DNA of 64,000 bases from Nocardioides phosphati (GCF_014646375.1 NZ_BMNI01000002.1:310001-374000), one strand, 5' to 3'; counted from the first letter of the stretch, positions 25,414-34,178 are shown. The notes: generated by a model from the letters alone, not told the origin. Numbers and translations are program-made.

Positions 25414-26226
25414 GTGACCGTCCTGGACCTGCGCGAGGCGAACGCGCGCGACCTCGAGGCCCGTGCCGCCGCGCACCGGGCCCGGTTGGCGCCGTACGTC
25501 GAGCCGCACCTCGCCCGCCGGGCCGCGGGCGAGAAGCACCCGGTCCACGACTTCCTCTTCACGTACTACAACCACCGGCCCGCCCAGCTCCTGCGCTGGC
25601 ATCCCGGGCTCGACGCCTCCGACCCGTACGTCGTCGGGCGGCGCGACCGGATCCGGCAGGTGCACGAGCTGCTCGCCGCGACGGCGGGGCGCGCAGGCAA
25701 CTTCGGCTGTTTCGGCCTGCACGAGTGGGCGATGGTCCACGGCTCCGACGAGAACCGGCACCCGATGCCGCTGCGCCTGGGCGCCGCCGCCACCGACCGG
25801 GTCACCGAGGACCACCGCATCGCCTGCTCGCACTTCGACGCGTTCCGGTTCTTCACCCCGTCGGCGGTCGGCTTCAACACGCTCTCCCCCGGCCCGGGCG
25901 ACCGTCCGGCGTACGAGCAGCCGGCGTGCCTCCACGGCGGCATGGACCTCTACAAGCACGCGTACCGGCTCTCGCCGATGATCTGCAGCGACCTCGTCGC
26001 CGACGCCTTCGAGCTCGCGTGGGAGATCCGCATCCTCGACATGCGCGCCGCGCCGTACGACATGAGCGGCTGGACCCTCGACCCCACCGGCGAGCCGTGG
26101 ACGCCGGTCCCGATCGAGACGCCCGAGGGCAAGGCGGAGTACGTCGCAGCCCAGCGCTCCTTCGCCGAGCGTGGTGCGCCGATCCGCGCCGCCCTGATCG
26201 CGGCCTGCGAGCGCCTGCTCGCGTGA
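25414..26226 (+). CDS. Conserved actinobacterial protein of uncertain function
   Basis: This 270-residue soluble protein is rich in His, Trp and Tyr, with segments HPVHDFLFTYYNHRPAQLLR (about 42-61), FGCFGLHEWAMVHG and LSPMICSDLVADAFELAWEI. I recall homologues labelled 3-methyladenine DNA glycosylase, but no helix-hairpin-helix or Mpg motif is visible, so I do not adopt that function. The start is GTG 25414, close behind the thioesterase. A large inverted repeat follows its stop. Confidence 0.6.
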   Translation: MTVLDLREANARDLEARAAAHRARLAPYVEPHLARRAAGEKHPVHDFLFTYYNHRPAQLLRWHPGLDASDPYVVGRRDRIRQVHELLAATAGRAGNFGCFGLHEWAMVHGSDENRHPMPLRLGAAATDRVTEDHRIACSHFDAFRFFTPSAVGFNTLSPGPGDRPAYEQPACLHGGMDLYKHAYRLSPMICSDLVADAFELAWEIRILDMRAAPYDMSGWTLDPTGEPWTPVPIETPEGKAEYVAAQRSFAERGAPIRAALIAACERLLA

Positions 26227-26250
26227 CCCGCGCGGCCCGTTCGTCGGCCG

Positions 26251-26341
26251 TCTGCGCGAACCGACACGTTGACGCGTCACGCACCGTGAGCTGAGCGGGC
26301 GACTCCCGTGAGTGACATGTCAACGTGTCGGTTCAGGCAGA
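26251..26341. repeat. Large inverted repeat between convergent genes
   Basis: Arms of 30 bases (26251-26280 and 26312-26341) contain the perfect 16-bp complement GAACCGACACGTTGAC / GTCAACGTGTCGGTTC, flanked by GTCAC/GTGAC and TCTGC/GCAGA. The 31-base centre is unpaired. It probably ends both converging transcripts, but the stem is far longer than needed. Confidence 0.75.
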
Positions 26342-26348
26342 AGAGGCC

Positions 26349-26606
26349 TCAGGCGAGCAGTGAACGAGGCTCCGCCCGCACCAGCCGTACGCCGGCGGCG
26401 AACTGCACGACCGTCGGACCCGTCCGGATCGTGGCCCAGGCCAGTCCCAGCTGATCCCGCGTCATCGCCAGACCCACGCTCCCCCGGATCCCGAGCAGCT
26501 CGACGTCGACGAGCAGGGCCGCGGCAGCCGGGTCCACGCTCACGAGGAGCAGGACGACGCCGGCACCCAGCGCCACCACGAGAAGCCGTCTGGCTCGGAA
26601 GACCAC
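26349..26606 (-). CDS. Small membrane protein of 85 residues
   Basis: The product opens MVFRARRLLVVALGAGVVLL with one strongly hydrophobic segment, a second weaker one, and a soluble C-terminus (TRDQLGLAWATIRTGPTVVQ). No family is recognised. It uses GTG 26606 and diverges from the GNAT gene by 29 bases. The long terminator-like repeat placed just after its stop supports it as a real gene. Confidence 0.5.
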   Translation of the reverse strand: MVFRARRLLVVALGAGVVLLLVSVDPAAAALLVDVELLGIRGSVGLAMTRDQLGLAWATIRTGPTVVQFAAGVRLVRAEPRSLLA

Positions 26607-26635
26607 GATTCGACGGTAACTGGGAGACTCGCGCC

Positions 26636-27130
26636 ATGAGCACCGCGATCCGCCGCATCACCCCCGCCGACCTCGAGCGGACGGTCCAGCTCGTCCACGA
26701 GCTGGCGACGTACGAGAAGGCGCCGGACGAGTGCCACCTGACCGTCGAGCAGCTCGAGGCCGCCCTCTTCAGCCCGAACCCGGCGCTCTTCGGCCACGTG
26801 GCGACGCACGAGGGCGAGGTGGTCGGGATCGCGCTGTGGTTCCTCAACTTCTCGACCTGGCGGGGCACGCACGGGATCTACCTCGAGGACCTCTTCGTCA
26901 GCCCCCAGCACCGCGGGCTCGGGCTCGGGCGCGACCTGCTCGCGGCACTCGCTCAGGAGTGCGTCGAGCGCGGCTACAGCCGGCTGGAGTGGTGGGTACT
27001 CGACTGGAACGAGCCGGCGATCGGCTTCTACCGCTCCCTCGGCGCGGTCGGGATGGACGAGTGGACCGTCCATCGCCTCACCGGCGACGCGCTCACCGCG
27101 CTCGGCGCTCCGGCGTACGCCGCGGACTGA
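26636..27130 (+). CDS. GNAT acetyltransferase, diamine N-acetyltransferase-like
   Basis: This 164-residue acetyltransferase has the acetyl-CoA loop HRGLGLGRDLLAALAQECVE (about 87-106) and the segment YLEDLFVSPQHRG typical of spermidine/spermine N1-acetyltransferase relatives. It likely acetylates a polyamine or small amine. ATG 26636 follows GGGAG. It stands alone between the small membrane protein and the cyclase. Confidence 0.85.
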   Translation: MSTAIRRITPADLERTVQLVHELATYEKAPDECHLTVEQLEAALFSPNPALFGHVATHEGEVVGIALWFLNFSTWRGTHGIYLEDLFVSPQHRGLGLGRDLLAALAQECVERGYSRLEWWVLDWNEPAIGFYRSLGAVGMDEWTVHRLTGDALTALGAPAYAAD

Positions 27131-27157
27131 TTCCCTCCGGCCGAGGCTGGTGGTCCC

Positions 27158-27169
27158 TAGGCTTCGCGC
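27158..27169 (+). promoter_or_regulatory. Leaderless-type -10 element of first cyclase gene
   Basis: TAGGCT (27158-27163) and six bases precede ATG 27170. The block CCCTAGGCTTCG also occurs before the metB-like gene at 569-580. Confidence 0.45.
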
Positions 27170-28660
27170 ATGCCCCCTCCGCCGAATCGGTTCGTGACCA
27201 GGTTCGTGATCGCGGTCCTGCTGACCGTCACCAACGTGATCGGCGCTGCCGTCGTCTACGCCCTTGCCGCCTGGGTGGTGCCGCTGCCGGGCCGGCACGA
27301 CGTCCACATCGAGCTGCTCAACCTCGCCGTCCTGGGCGGTTACGTGCCCTCGGCGGTGCTCGTCGGCACCTGGCTCGGGCTGCGGCGCTACCGTCGCCTC
27401 GACCGCTGGATCGTCGAGGAGCGGCCGGCCACCGACCGGGAGAAGACGGCGCTGCTGGCCGCGCCGCGGTGGTTCGCCTGGCTGCACCTGGCCCTGTGGG
27501 GCACGGCCGCGCTCGTCTTCGGCGCCGTCAACGCGCCGAGCCACGTGGGGCGCGCCGCCCTCATCACCTGGATCGTCTTCCTCACGGGCCTGACCGTCTC
27601 GGCGCTCGCGTTCCTGATCGTCGAACGCCGGCTCCGGCGGGTCAACCGGGCCGCGCTGGTCACCGGGCTGCCGGCCCGGCGTCGCTCTCGTCATGTGGCT
27701 GCGCGCTTCGGCATGGCCTGGCTGTTGAGCACCGGCGCCTCTGCCGGCGGCCTGGTGGTGGCAGGCCTGATGGCCGTCGTCCTCGGGCCTGGTGCCACCA
27801 CGCACGTCCAGCTCGGCGTCACGATGATGGCGCTCGGCGCCGTGGTGATCCTCGTCGGTGGCCTGACCACCTTCCTCACCGCACAGACGACGGCCGACCC
27901 GATCCGGGCGATGCGCTCGGCGCTGACGGCGGTCGGCAAGGGCCGGTTCGACATCCAGATCGGCATCGACGACGCCACCGAGATCGGCGAGCTCCAGGCC
28001 GGGTTCAACGACATGGTCGCGGGCCTGCGCGAGCGGGAGCAGCTGCGTGACCTCTTCGGTCGCCACGTCGGCGTCGACGTCGCCCGCGAGGCGCTGACGA
28101 CCGGCGTACGGCTGGGGGGCGAGGTGCGCGAGGTGACGGTGCTCTTCGTCGACGTCATGGGCTCCACGACGATGGCGACCGAGCTCGACCCCGACCGTGT
28201 CGTCGCGCTCCTCAACCGCTTCTTCGACGTCGTCATCGACGTGATCCACGAGCACGACGGCTGGATCAACAAGTTCGAGGGCGACGCCGCGCTGGCGATC
28301 TGGGGCGCGCCCGTCGCCGTGGCGGAGCGCAACACCCGGGCCCTGGCTGCCGCCCGCGTCCTCGCCGCCCGCCTCCACGCCGAGGTGCCCGAGATCGCGG
28401 CCGGCGTCGGCATCTCGGGCGGCCCCGTGGTCTGCGGCAACGTCGGCTCGGCGGACCGCTACGAGTACACCGTCATCGGCGACGCGGTGAACGAGGCCGC
28501 GCGCCTCACGTCGGTCGCCAAGGAGCATCCCGAGCGTTGCGTCGCGAACGCCCTGCTGCTCGCCGACGCCGGCGAGGAGGCCGCGCACTGGGTCGAGCGG
28601 GAGCCGGTCATCGTGCGCGGACGTGCGGCGGAGACCCGCATCGCCGTGCCGCGGTCCTGA
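27170..28660 (+). CDS. Membrane class III adenylate cyclase (6TM-HAMP-CHD), paralogue 1
   Basis: This 496-residue signalling enzyme makes cAMP. About six membrane helices (10-240) are followed by a HAMP domain (DPIRAMRSALTAVGKGRFDI, about 244) and a cyclase domain from about 315. Key residues are intact: metal Asp in LFVDVMGST, Lys and second metal Asp in [13 protein letters not shown], adenine-binding Asp in IGDAVN, and the Asn and Arg of VNEAARL. The layout is that of the mycobacterial Rv1318c/Rv3645 group. Two close paralogues lie at 55790 and 57373. No adjacent effector gene is seen. Confidence 0.9.
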   Translation: MPPPPNRFVTRFVIAVLLTVTNVIGAAVVYALAAWVVPLPGRHDVHIELLNLAVLGGYVPSAVLVGTWLGLRRYRRLDRWIVEERPATDREKTALLAAPRWFAWLHLALWGTAALVFGAVNAPSHVGRAALITWIVFLTGLTVSALAFLIVERRLRRVNRAALVTGLPARRRSRHVAARFGMAWLLSTGASAGGLVVAGLMAVVLGPGATTHVQLGVTMMALGAVVILVGGLTTFLTAQTTADPIRAMRSALTAVGKGRFDIQIGIDDATEIGELQAGFNDMVAGLREREQLRDLFGRHVGVDVAREALTTGVRLGGEVREVTVLFVDVMGSTTMATELDPDRVVALLNRFFDVVIDVIHEHDGWINKFEGDAALAIWGAPVAVAERNTRALAAARVLAARLHAEVPEIAAGVGISGGPVVCGNVGSADRYEYTVIGDAVNEAARLTSVAKEHPERCVANALLLADAGEEAAHWVEREPVIVRGRAAETRIAVPRS

Positions 28661-28683
28661 CCCGGCGGGTCAGGCGGCCGGAC

Positions 28684-28962
28684 TCAGGCCTTGCACTCCC
28701 GCACGAGCAGCGCCTTGACGTCGGTGACCGGGATGCCCGAGCTGTCCGGGAAGAGGTGCTCCACCGTGCGGACCGGCTCCTTGGCATAGTCGTGGCAGGT
28801 CTTGGCACGGTCGGCGTTGGTCCAGCCGTCCCACACCTGCTGCACGAACTGCTGGGTGGTCGGCGGGAGCGGGGTCGACGCGGGCTCGGGGTCGCCGCCA
28901 CAGGCCGCGACCAGCAGGGCGACCGGGACGAGGAGGACCGAGAGACGACGCATGGGGGTCAT
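28684..28962 (-). CDS. Small predicted lipoprotein
   Basis: This 92-residue product has a lipoprotein signal MTPMRRLSVLLVPVALLVAA followed by the lipid-attachment Cys (lipobox LVAAC) and a short soluble domain with two further cysteines (KTCHDYAKE and VRECKA) that could form a disulfide outside the membrane. No family is recognised. It converges with the cyclase gene. Confidence 0.7.
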   Translation of the reverse strand: MTPMRRLSVLLVPVALLVAACGGDPEPASTPLPPTTQQFVQQVWDGWTNADRAKTCHDYAKEPVRTVEHLFPDSSGIPVTDVKALLVRECKA

Positions 28963-28998
28963 CTTGACCTGTGAGAGGCCCTCTCCCCAAGCCTTGTC

Positions 28999-29556
28999 TC
29001 ACGCGTGTTGTGCGAGACGCCCCTCAAGGCCGCCGAGGACGATGCCCAAGCCCGTCGCGAAGTCTGCCGACTCGTCGCGTCCGCCCGCGCTCACGACGCC
29101 CTGCGCCTGGCGGTCGGCGACGTGCCCGAAGACGAAGTGGAAGAGCGTCCGGGCGCCCACGCGCGCCAGCTCGGGGTCCGCGCCGTTGAAGGCCAGCACC
29201 GACGCCATCCGCCGCAACGGCTCGTCGCCGCCGACCCCCTCGGCGCGGGCCAGCGCGATCAGCGCGGCGCCGTCGCGGTGGCGCAGCATCGTGTCGCGGA
29301 GCTCGAGGCAGGTCAGCCGGAGCTCGTCCTGCCAGCCGAGCACCTCGGTCGAACGCCGCCCTCGCGCCAGGATCTCGTCCGCGACCGCGCCGAGCAGCTC
29401 CTGCTTCGACGCCACGTGGTGGTAGAGCGCACTCGGCTGTACGCCGAGGTCCCCGGCGAGGCGCCGCATCGAGAGACCGCTCAGCCCGACCTCGTCGAGG
29501 AGGTCGATCGCCCGCCCGATCACGTCGGCGCGGCGGTAGCGAGTTGTCACGGACAC
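28999..29556 (-). CDS. TetR-family regulator, probable BioQ-type biotin repressor
   Basis: This 185-residue repressor has an N-terminal helix-turn-helix (MRRLAGDLGVQPSALYHHVA, about 36-55) and a TetR_C-like ligand domain. It diverges from bioBAFD, and the spacer carries a TGAAC-N3-GTTCA palindrome that almost equals the TGAAC-N3-GTTAC motif I recall for corynebacterial BioQ. It should therefore repress biotin synthesis and itself. GTG 29556 is chosen because TAGGCT lies seven bases upstream (leaderless); GTG 29550 is possible. Confidence 0.8.
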   Translation of the reverse strand: MSVTTRYRRADVIGRAIDLLDEVGLSGLSMRRLAGDLGVQPSALYHHVASKQELLGAVADEILARGRRSTEVLGWQDELRLTCLELRDTMLRHRDGAALIALARAEGVGGDEPLRRMASVLAFNGADPELARVGARTLFHFVFGHVADRQAQGVVSAGGRDESADFATGLGIVLGGLEGRLAQHA

Positions 29557-29588
29557 GGGGCACAGCCTAACCTGAACATCGTTCAGGT
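29544..29588 (+). promoter_or_regulatory. bioB promoter with BioQ-like operator
   Basis: TTGTCA (29544-29549), 18 bases, TAACCT (29568-29573) form the bioB promoter. The palindrome ACCTGAACATCGTTCAGGT (29570-29588) overlaps the -10 box and transcription start. On the other strand TAGGCT (29569-29564), the -10 box of the regulator gene, abuts the same palindrome, so one bound dimer can block both promoters. Confidence 0.75.
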
Positions 29589-29662
29589 AGCCCATGCCGT
29601 TGAAACCGTCGCGGGCAGTGAAGAGTCCGCCCGACGGGGCCGGGCAAGACCCAAGGAGCACC

Positions 29663-30886
29663 ATGAGCACGCAGTTCGACCAGATCGCCGACAAGGTCCT
29701 CGCCGGCACGCCCGCGAGCGAGGCCGACGCCCTCGCCGTCCTGCAGGCTCCTGACTTCGAGCTCATGTCGATCGTCGCCGCCGCCGGCCGCCTGCGCCGC
29801 GAGCACTTCGGCAACACGGTCAAGGTCAACTACCTGGTCAACCTGAAGTCCGGCCTCTGCCCCGAGAACTGCAACTACTGCAGCCAGGCGCGCGGCTCCG
29901 AGGCCGACATCCTCAAGTACTCCTACCTCTCCAAGGACGACGCGATCGCCCAGGCCGGCGCCGGCCTCAAGGGCGGCGCCTCGCGCGTCTGCATGGTCTC
30001 CTCCGGCCGCGGCCCGTCCAACAAGGACATCGACAAGGTCGTCGAGATGACCGAGGCGATCAAGGACGAGTACGAGGGCGTCGAGGTCTGTGCCTGCCTC
30101 GGCCTGCTCAAGGACGGCCAGGCCGAGCGCCTCAAGGCCGCCGGTGTCGACGCCTACAACCACAACATCAACACCGCCGAGTCCAACCACGACAACATCG
30201 TGCAGACCCACACGTACGCCGACCGCGTGGACACCATCGGCAAGGCCAAGTCCGCCGGCCTCTCCCCCTGCTCCGGCCTGATCGCGGGCCTCGGCGAGAG
30301 CGACGAGCAGCTGGTCGAGGCGCTCTTCGCGCTCAAGGCCCTCGAGTCCGACTCGATCCCGGTCAACTTCCTGATGCCGTTCGACGGCACGCCGTACGAG
30401 AACACGTGGGAGCTCTCCCCGCAGCGCTGCCTGAAGATCCTCGCGATGGCGCGCTTCGTCTGCCCCGACAAGGAGATCCGCATCGCCGGTGGCCGCGAGA
30501 TGCACCTGCGCTCGCTCCAGGGCCAGGCGCTCCACGTCGCCAACTCGATCTTCCTCGGCGACTACCTGACCTCGACCGGCCAGGACGCGCGCGACGACCT
30601 CGAGATGATCCGCGACAACGGCTTCGTGATCCTCGGCCAGGAGAACGCCTTCAACGACGGCACCTTCGACGAGGTCTTCAACGCTCCCCGTGGCGGCCAC
30701 GCCCACGCTGCGGCCACGACGACCCCGTGTGGCTCGTCGGCCGGCTCGGCCTGCGGCGACGGCTGCGGTGGCTGCACGGCCCTCAACCCGGAGGCCAAGG
30801 CCGCCGAGGCTGCCGAGGCCGTCGACCCGCACAAGCCGGTGATCCGCCGCCGCGGCGCGGGCACCGAGGTCCCGGCGAACGCCTGA
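29663..30886 (+). CDS. bioB: Biotin synthase with Cys-rich C-terminal tail
   Basis: BioB inserts sulfur into dethiobiotin in the last step of biotin synthesis. The 407-residue radical-SAM enzyme has the [4Fe-4S] motif CPENCNYC (about 72-79), and the second-cluster ligands of the classical enzyme are kept: Cys in [19 protein letters not shown] and [12 protein letters not shown], and Arg in [11 protein letters not shown] tail of about 60 residues beyond the usual end contains [16 protein letters not shown] and a charged stretch. ATG 29663 follows AAGGAG. It is the first gene of bioBAFD. Confidence 0.96.
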   Translation: MSTQFDQIADKVLAGTPASEADALAVLQAPDFELMSIVAAAGRLRREHFGNTVKVNYLVNLKSGLCPENCNYCSQARGSEADILKYSYLSKDDAIAQAGAGLKGGASRVCMVSSGRGPSNKDIDKVVEMTEAIKDEYEGVEVCACLGLLKDGQAERLKAAGVDAYNHNINTAESNHDNIVQTHTYADRVDTIGKAKSAGLSPCSGLIAGLGESDEQLVEALFALKALESDSIPVNFLMPFDGTPYENTWELSPQRCLKILAMARFVCPDKEIRIAGGREMHLRSLQGQALHVANSIFLGDYLTSTGQDARDDLEMIRDNGFVILGQENAFNDGTFDEVFNAPRGGHAHAAATTTPCGSSAGSACGDGCGGCTALNPEAKAAEAAEAVDPHKPVIRRRGAGTEVPANA

Positions 30887-30892
30887 CGCCTG

Positions 30893-32212
30893 ATGGACAC
30901 GGTGGTGGCGCAGGACCTGCTCGCGTTCGACCGCGAGCACCTGTGGCACCCCTACACGTCGATGACGGCCCCGACCCAGGTCCGGGCCGTCGTCGGCGCC
31001 TCGGGAGCCCGGCTCTGGCTCTCCGAGACCGGCTCCCCCGCTGACGCGGTCAACGTCGTCGACGGGATGAGCTCGTGGTGGTCGGCGATCCACGGCTACC
31101 GCCACCCGCGGCTCGACCAGGCCGTCAAGGACCAGGTCGACCGCTTCAGCCATGTCATGTTCGGCGGGCTGACGCACGCCCCCGCCGTCACCCTCGGGCG
31201 CGCGCTCGTCGAGCTCACCCCCGAAGGCCTCGACCGGGTCTTCCTCGCCGACTCCGGCTCGGTCGCCGTCGAGGTGGCGCTCAAGATGGTGCTGCAGTTC
31301 CAGCGCGGCCTCGGTGAGCCGGCCCGCCGGAGGTTCCTCACCGTCCGCGGGGGCTACCACGGCGACACGTTCCACCCGATGTCGGTGACCGACCCCGACG
31401 GCGGGATGCACGCGATGTGGAAGGGCGTCCTCCCCGAGCACGTCTTCGCCCCGCAGCCCCCGGCGTACGACGCAGCGACGGGCGAGATCGAGGCCTGGGC
31501 GACCGCCTTCAAGGCGGTCGCAGCGGAGCACGCGCACGAGCTCGCGGGCATCATCGTCGAGCCGCTGCTCCAGGGCGCGGGCGGCATGCACCCCTATCCC
31601 GTCGCGTGCCTCGAGATCATGCGCGAGGTCGCCGACGAGCACGGGCTGCTGCTGGTCTTCGACGAGATCGCCACCGGCTTCGGCCGCACCGGCCACCTCT
31701 TCGTCTCCGAGCTGGTCCGCCCCGACGTGCTCTGCCTCGGCAAGGCGCTCACGGGCGGCTACATGACGCTCGCTGCGGTGGTGACCACCGACCACGTGGC
31801 GCGGACGATCTCGGCCTCCGAGTCCGGCGTCCTCATGCACGGGCCGACGTTCATGGGCAACCCGCTCGCCTGCGCCGTCGCGATCGAGTCGCTGCGCGTC
31901 CTGACCCGCGCCGACTGGAAGGCGAACGTCGCGCGCATCGGCGAGCGGCTGCGCGACGGCCTCGAGCCGCTGCGCGGGCTGCCCGGCGTCGCCGACGTCC
32001 GGAGCATCGGTGCGGTGGGCGTCGTCGAGCTCGAGCAGCCCGTCGACGTGAAGGCCGCGACCGACGCGGCGATCGCCGCCGGCGCCTGGCTGCGCCCGTT
32101 CGGCCGGCTGGTCTACGCCATGCCGCCGTACGTCTGCAGCGACAACGAGGTCGACACCATCGTCGCGGCGATCCACGCCGCCACCCACGCATCACTGGAG
32201 GCCACGGCATGA
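30893..32212 (+). CDS. bioA: Adenosylmethionine-8-amino-7-oxononanoate aminotransferase
   Basis: BioA makes 7,8-diaminopelargonate from KAPA, using S-adenosylmethionine as amino donor. The 439-residue PLP enzyme has the substrate-site segment EHLWHPYTSM near the N-terminus, the cofactor Asp in LLVFDEIATGFGRTG and the Schiff-base Lys in CLGKALTGGYM. It starts six bases after bioB and overlaps bioF by four bases. Confidence 0.96.
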   Translation: MDTVVAQDLLAFDREHLWHPYTSMTAPTQVRAVVGASGARLWLSETGSPADAVNVVDGMSSWWSAIHGYRHPRLDQAVKDQVDRFSHVMFGGLTHAPAVTLGRALVELTPEGLDRVFLADSGSVAVEVALKMVLQFQRGLGEPARRRFLTVRGGYHGDTFHPMSVTDPDGGMHAMWKGVLPEHVFAPQPPAYDAATGEIEAWATAFKAVAAEHAHELAGIIVEPLLQGAGGMHPYPVACLEIMREVADEHGLLLVFDEIATGFGRTGHLFVSELVRPDVLCLGKALTGGYMTLAAVVTTDHVARTISASESGVLMHGPTFMGNPLACAVAIESLRVLTRADWKANVARIGERLRDGLEPLRGLPGVADVRSIGAVGVVELEQPVDVKAATDAAIAAGAWLRPFGRLVYAMPPYVCSDNEVDTIVAAIHAATHASLEATA

Positions 32213-33336
32213 ACTGGGAGCAGTGGTTCGCCGACCGCGTCGCCGAGCGCGAGGCCGCGGGCCTCCGGCGCATCCTCAAGCCTCGAGGCGCCGGCGACCC
32301 GGTGATCGACCTCGCCGGCAACGACTACCTCGGCCTCTCCACCCACCCCGACGTACGCCGGGCGGCCGCCGACGCCGCCCTCACCTGGGGCGCGGGCGCG
32401 GGTGCCTCACGCCTCGTCACCGGCACGCTCGAGCTGCACGACGCGCTGGAGCGCGAGCTCGCGGCGTTCACGGGCTGGCCGGCAGCGCTCGCCTTCTCCA
32501 CCGGCTACCACGCCAACCTCTCCGTGGTCGCCGCGCTCGTGGGCAAGGGCGACCTGGTCGTCTCCGACGCCCATGTGCACGCCTCGCTGATCGACGCCGT
32601 GCGGCTGTCGCGCGCCGACGTCGCGGTCGCACGGCACAACGACGCCGCCGACGTCGCGCGCATCCTCGCGGCCAACCCGGGCCGGCGCACGCTGGTCCTC
32701 GTCGAGTCGATCTACTCCGTGCTCGGCGACGCCGCTCCCCTGGCCGAGCTCGCGGCCCTGGCCGAGCAGCACGGGGCGCTGCTGGTCGTCGACGAGGCGC
32801 ACGGCGTCGGCGTCGTCGGCGAGGGCGGCCGCGGGCTGGTCCACGCCGCGGGTCTCGCCGGCCACCCCCACGTCGTGCTGACCGTGACCCTGTCCAAGGC
32901 AATGGGCGCCCAGGGAGGCGTGCTGCTCGGCCCGGCGAGCTTCCGCGAGCACCTGGTCAACGCCGCGCGACCGTTCATCTTCGACACCGGCCTCGCGCCC
33001 GCGTCGACCGCCGGCGCACTGGCCTCGCTGCGCCACCTGGTGGGCCACCCCGACCTGCCCGGCGTCATCCGCACGCGGGTCGACGCGCTCGCTGCGGCGC
33101 TCGCCGTGGAGGCACCGGCCGGCGCCGTCCTCTCGGTGCCGATGCCGTCGCCGCAGGCCGCGCTCGCGGCCCAGGCTGCCTGCCTCGAGGAGGGCGTGCG
33201 GGTGGCCTGCTTCCGGCCGCCGTCCGTGCCCGACGGCGTCAGCCGCCTGCGCATCACCACGAACGCCGGCGTCCCCGACGCCGACTGGGCCCACGCCACC
33301 GACGTCGTCACCCGCGCCTCGAAGGAGCACCGATGA
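32209..33336 (+). CDS. bioF: 8-amino-7-oxononanoate synthase
   Basis: BioF condenses pimeloyl-CoA or pimeloyl-ACP with alanine to give KAPA. The 375-residue PLP enzyme has DLAGNDYLGLS (about 35-45), VVDEAHGVGVVG and the Schiff-base Lys in VTLSKAMGAQGG (about 224-235). ATG 32209 overlaps the bioA stop (ATGA), and its own stop overlaps the bioD start. Confidence 0.95.
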   Translation: MNWEQWFADRVAEREAAGLRRILKPRGAGDPVIDLAGNDYLGLSTHPDVRRAAADAALTWGAGAGASRLVTGTLELHDALERELAAFTGWPAALAFSTGYHANLSVVAALVGKGDLVVSDAHVHASLIDAVRLSRADVAVARHNDAADVARILAANPGRRTLVLVESIYSVLGDAAPLAELAALAEQHGALLVVDEAHGVGVVGEGGRGLVHAAGLAGHPHVVLTVTLSKAMGAQGGVLLGPASFREHLVNAARPFIFDTGLAPASTAGALASLRHLVGHPDLPGVIRTRVDALAAALAVEAPAGAVLSVPMPSPQAALAAQAACLEEGVRVACFRPPSVPDGVSRLRITTNAGVPDADWAHATDVVTRASKEHR

Positions 33337-34013
33337 GCACGTCGCCGCGGGTCGTCATCGTGACCGGCACGGACACCGACGTCGGCAAGACGATCGCCAC
33401 CGCTGCACTCGCCGTACACCTCGGGCAGCCGCTGGTCGTGAAGCCGGCCCAGACCGGCATCGCGCCGGGCAACGGCGAGGAGCGCGACATCGACGTCGTC
33501 GCCCGGCTCTCGGGCGCGCCGACACGGCAGTTCGTGGAGCTCGAGGACCCGCTCGCGCCCGACACCGCAGCCCGCCTGCGCGACGTCACGATCCCGTCGG
33601 TGCAGTCGCACGCCACGGCGATCCGGCACCTGCTCGCCGACCATCCGACCGTGGTCGTCGAGGGCGCGGGCGGCCTGCTGGTCCGCCTCGACACCGACGG
33701 CGGCACCCTCCTCGACCTCGCCGCCGACCTGGCCAAGCGCGAGCCCGTCGCCGTGTACGTCGTCACCCGGGCCGGCCTCGGCACGCTCAACCACACCGAG
33801 CTCACCGTGCAGGCCCTGCGCCACGCGGGCCTCGAGCCGGCCGGCCTGGTCATCGGCAGCTGGCCGTCGGAGCCCGACCAGGCCTCGGAGCTGAACCGGA
33901 CCGAGCTCGCCCGCGTCACCGGCGTACCGGTGGTGGCCGTGCTGCCCGCGAACGCCGGACGCCTCGCCCCGGAGGAGTTCCGGGCCCAGGCCCCCGCCTG
34001 GTTCACGTCCTAG
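33333..34013 (+). CDS. bioD: Dethiobiotin synthetase
   Basis: BioD closes the ureido ring of dethiobiotin with CO2 and ATP. The 226-residue enzyme has the P-loop VTGTDTDVGKT (about 10-20), the conserved KPAQTG (about 37-42) and VEGAGGLLVRL (about 109-119). It is the last gene of the operon and overlaps bioF by four bases. The long inverted repeat after its stop probably ends transcription. No bioC or bioH gene is seen here, so pimeloyl supply lies elsewhere. Confidence 0.95.
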   Translation: MSTSPRVVIVTGTDTDVGKTIATAALAVHLGQPLVVKPAQTGIAPGNGEERDIDVVARLSGAPTRQFVELEDPLAPDTAARLRDVTIPSVQSHATAIRHLLADHPTVVVEGAGGLLVRLDTDGGTLLDLAADLAKREPVAVYVVTRAGLGTLNHTELTVQALRHAGLEPAGLVIGSWPSEPDQASELNRTELARVTGVPVVAVLPANAGRLAPEEFRAQAPAWFTS

Positions 34014-34054
34014 TCCCCTGCCGCCGGGGCGGCGCAGACTCGCAGCAGAAATGC

Positions 34055-34105
34055 GTCGAGGCGGCGCAAACCTGCGGATCTCGCGCAGGTTTGCGCCGCC
34101 TCGAC
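34055..34105. repeat. Perfect 22-bp inverted repeat after bioD
   Basis: Arms 34055-34076 and 34084-34105 (beginning GTCGAGGCGGCGCAAAC) are perfectly complementary around a seven-base loop. It separates the convergent bioD and flavin reductase genes and can act as a bidirectional terminator. Confidence 0.8.
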
Positions 34106-34115
34106 ATGCTCCGGA

Positions 34116-34169
34116 CGTCGGTTTGCGACGCCTCGGCAGCCTTCAGGCGTCGGTGTGCGACGCCTCGGC
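34116..34169. repeat. Tandem 22-base direct repeat
   Basis: Two copies (34116-34137 and 34148-34169) differ at one base and share the words CGTCGGTTTGCGACGCCTC and CGTCGGTGTGCGACGCCTC. They are degenerate inverse copies of the arm of the neighbouring inverted repeat, so the intergenic region holds about five related units. Confidence 0.7.
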
Positions 34170-34178
34170 GCGGGAAGG

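Noticed and set aside
25414..26226. 3-methyladenine DNA glycosylase annotation for this gene
   Set aside because: Neither the helix-hairpin-helix/Asp motif of AlkA-Tag types nor Mpg motifs are visible. The name seems to be inherited annotation, so no function is claimed.
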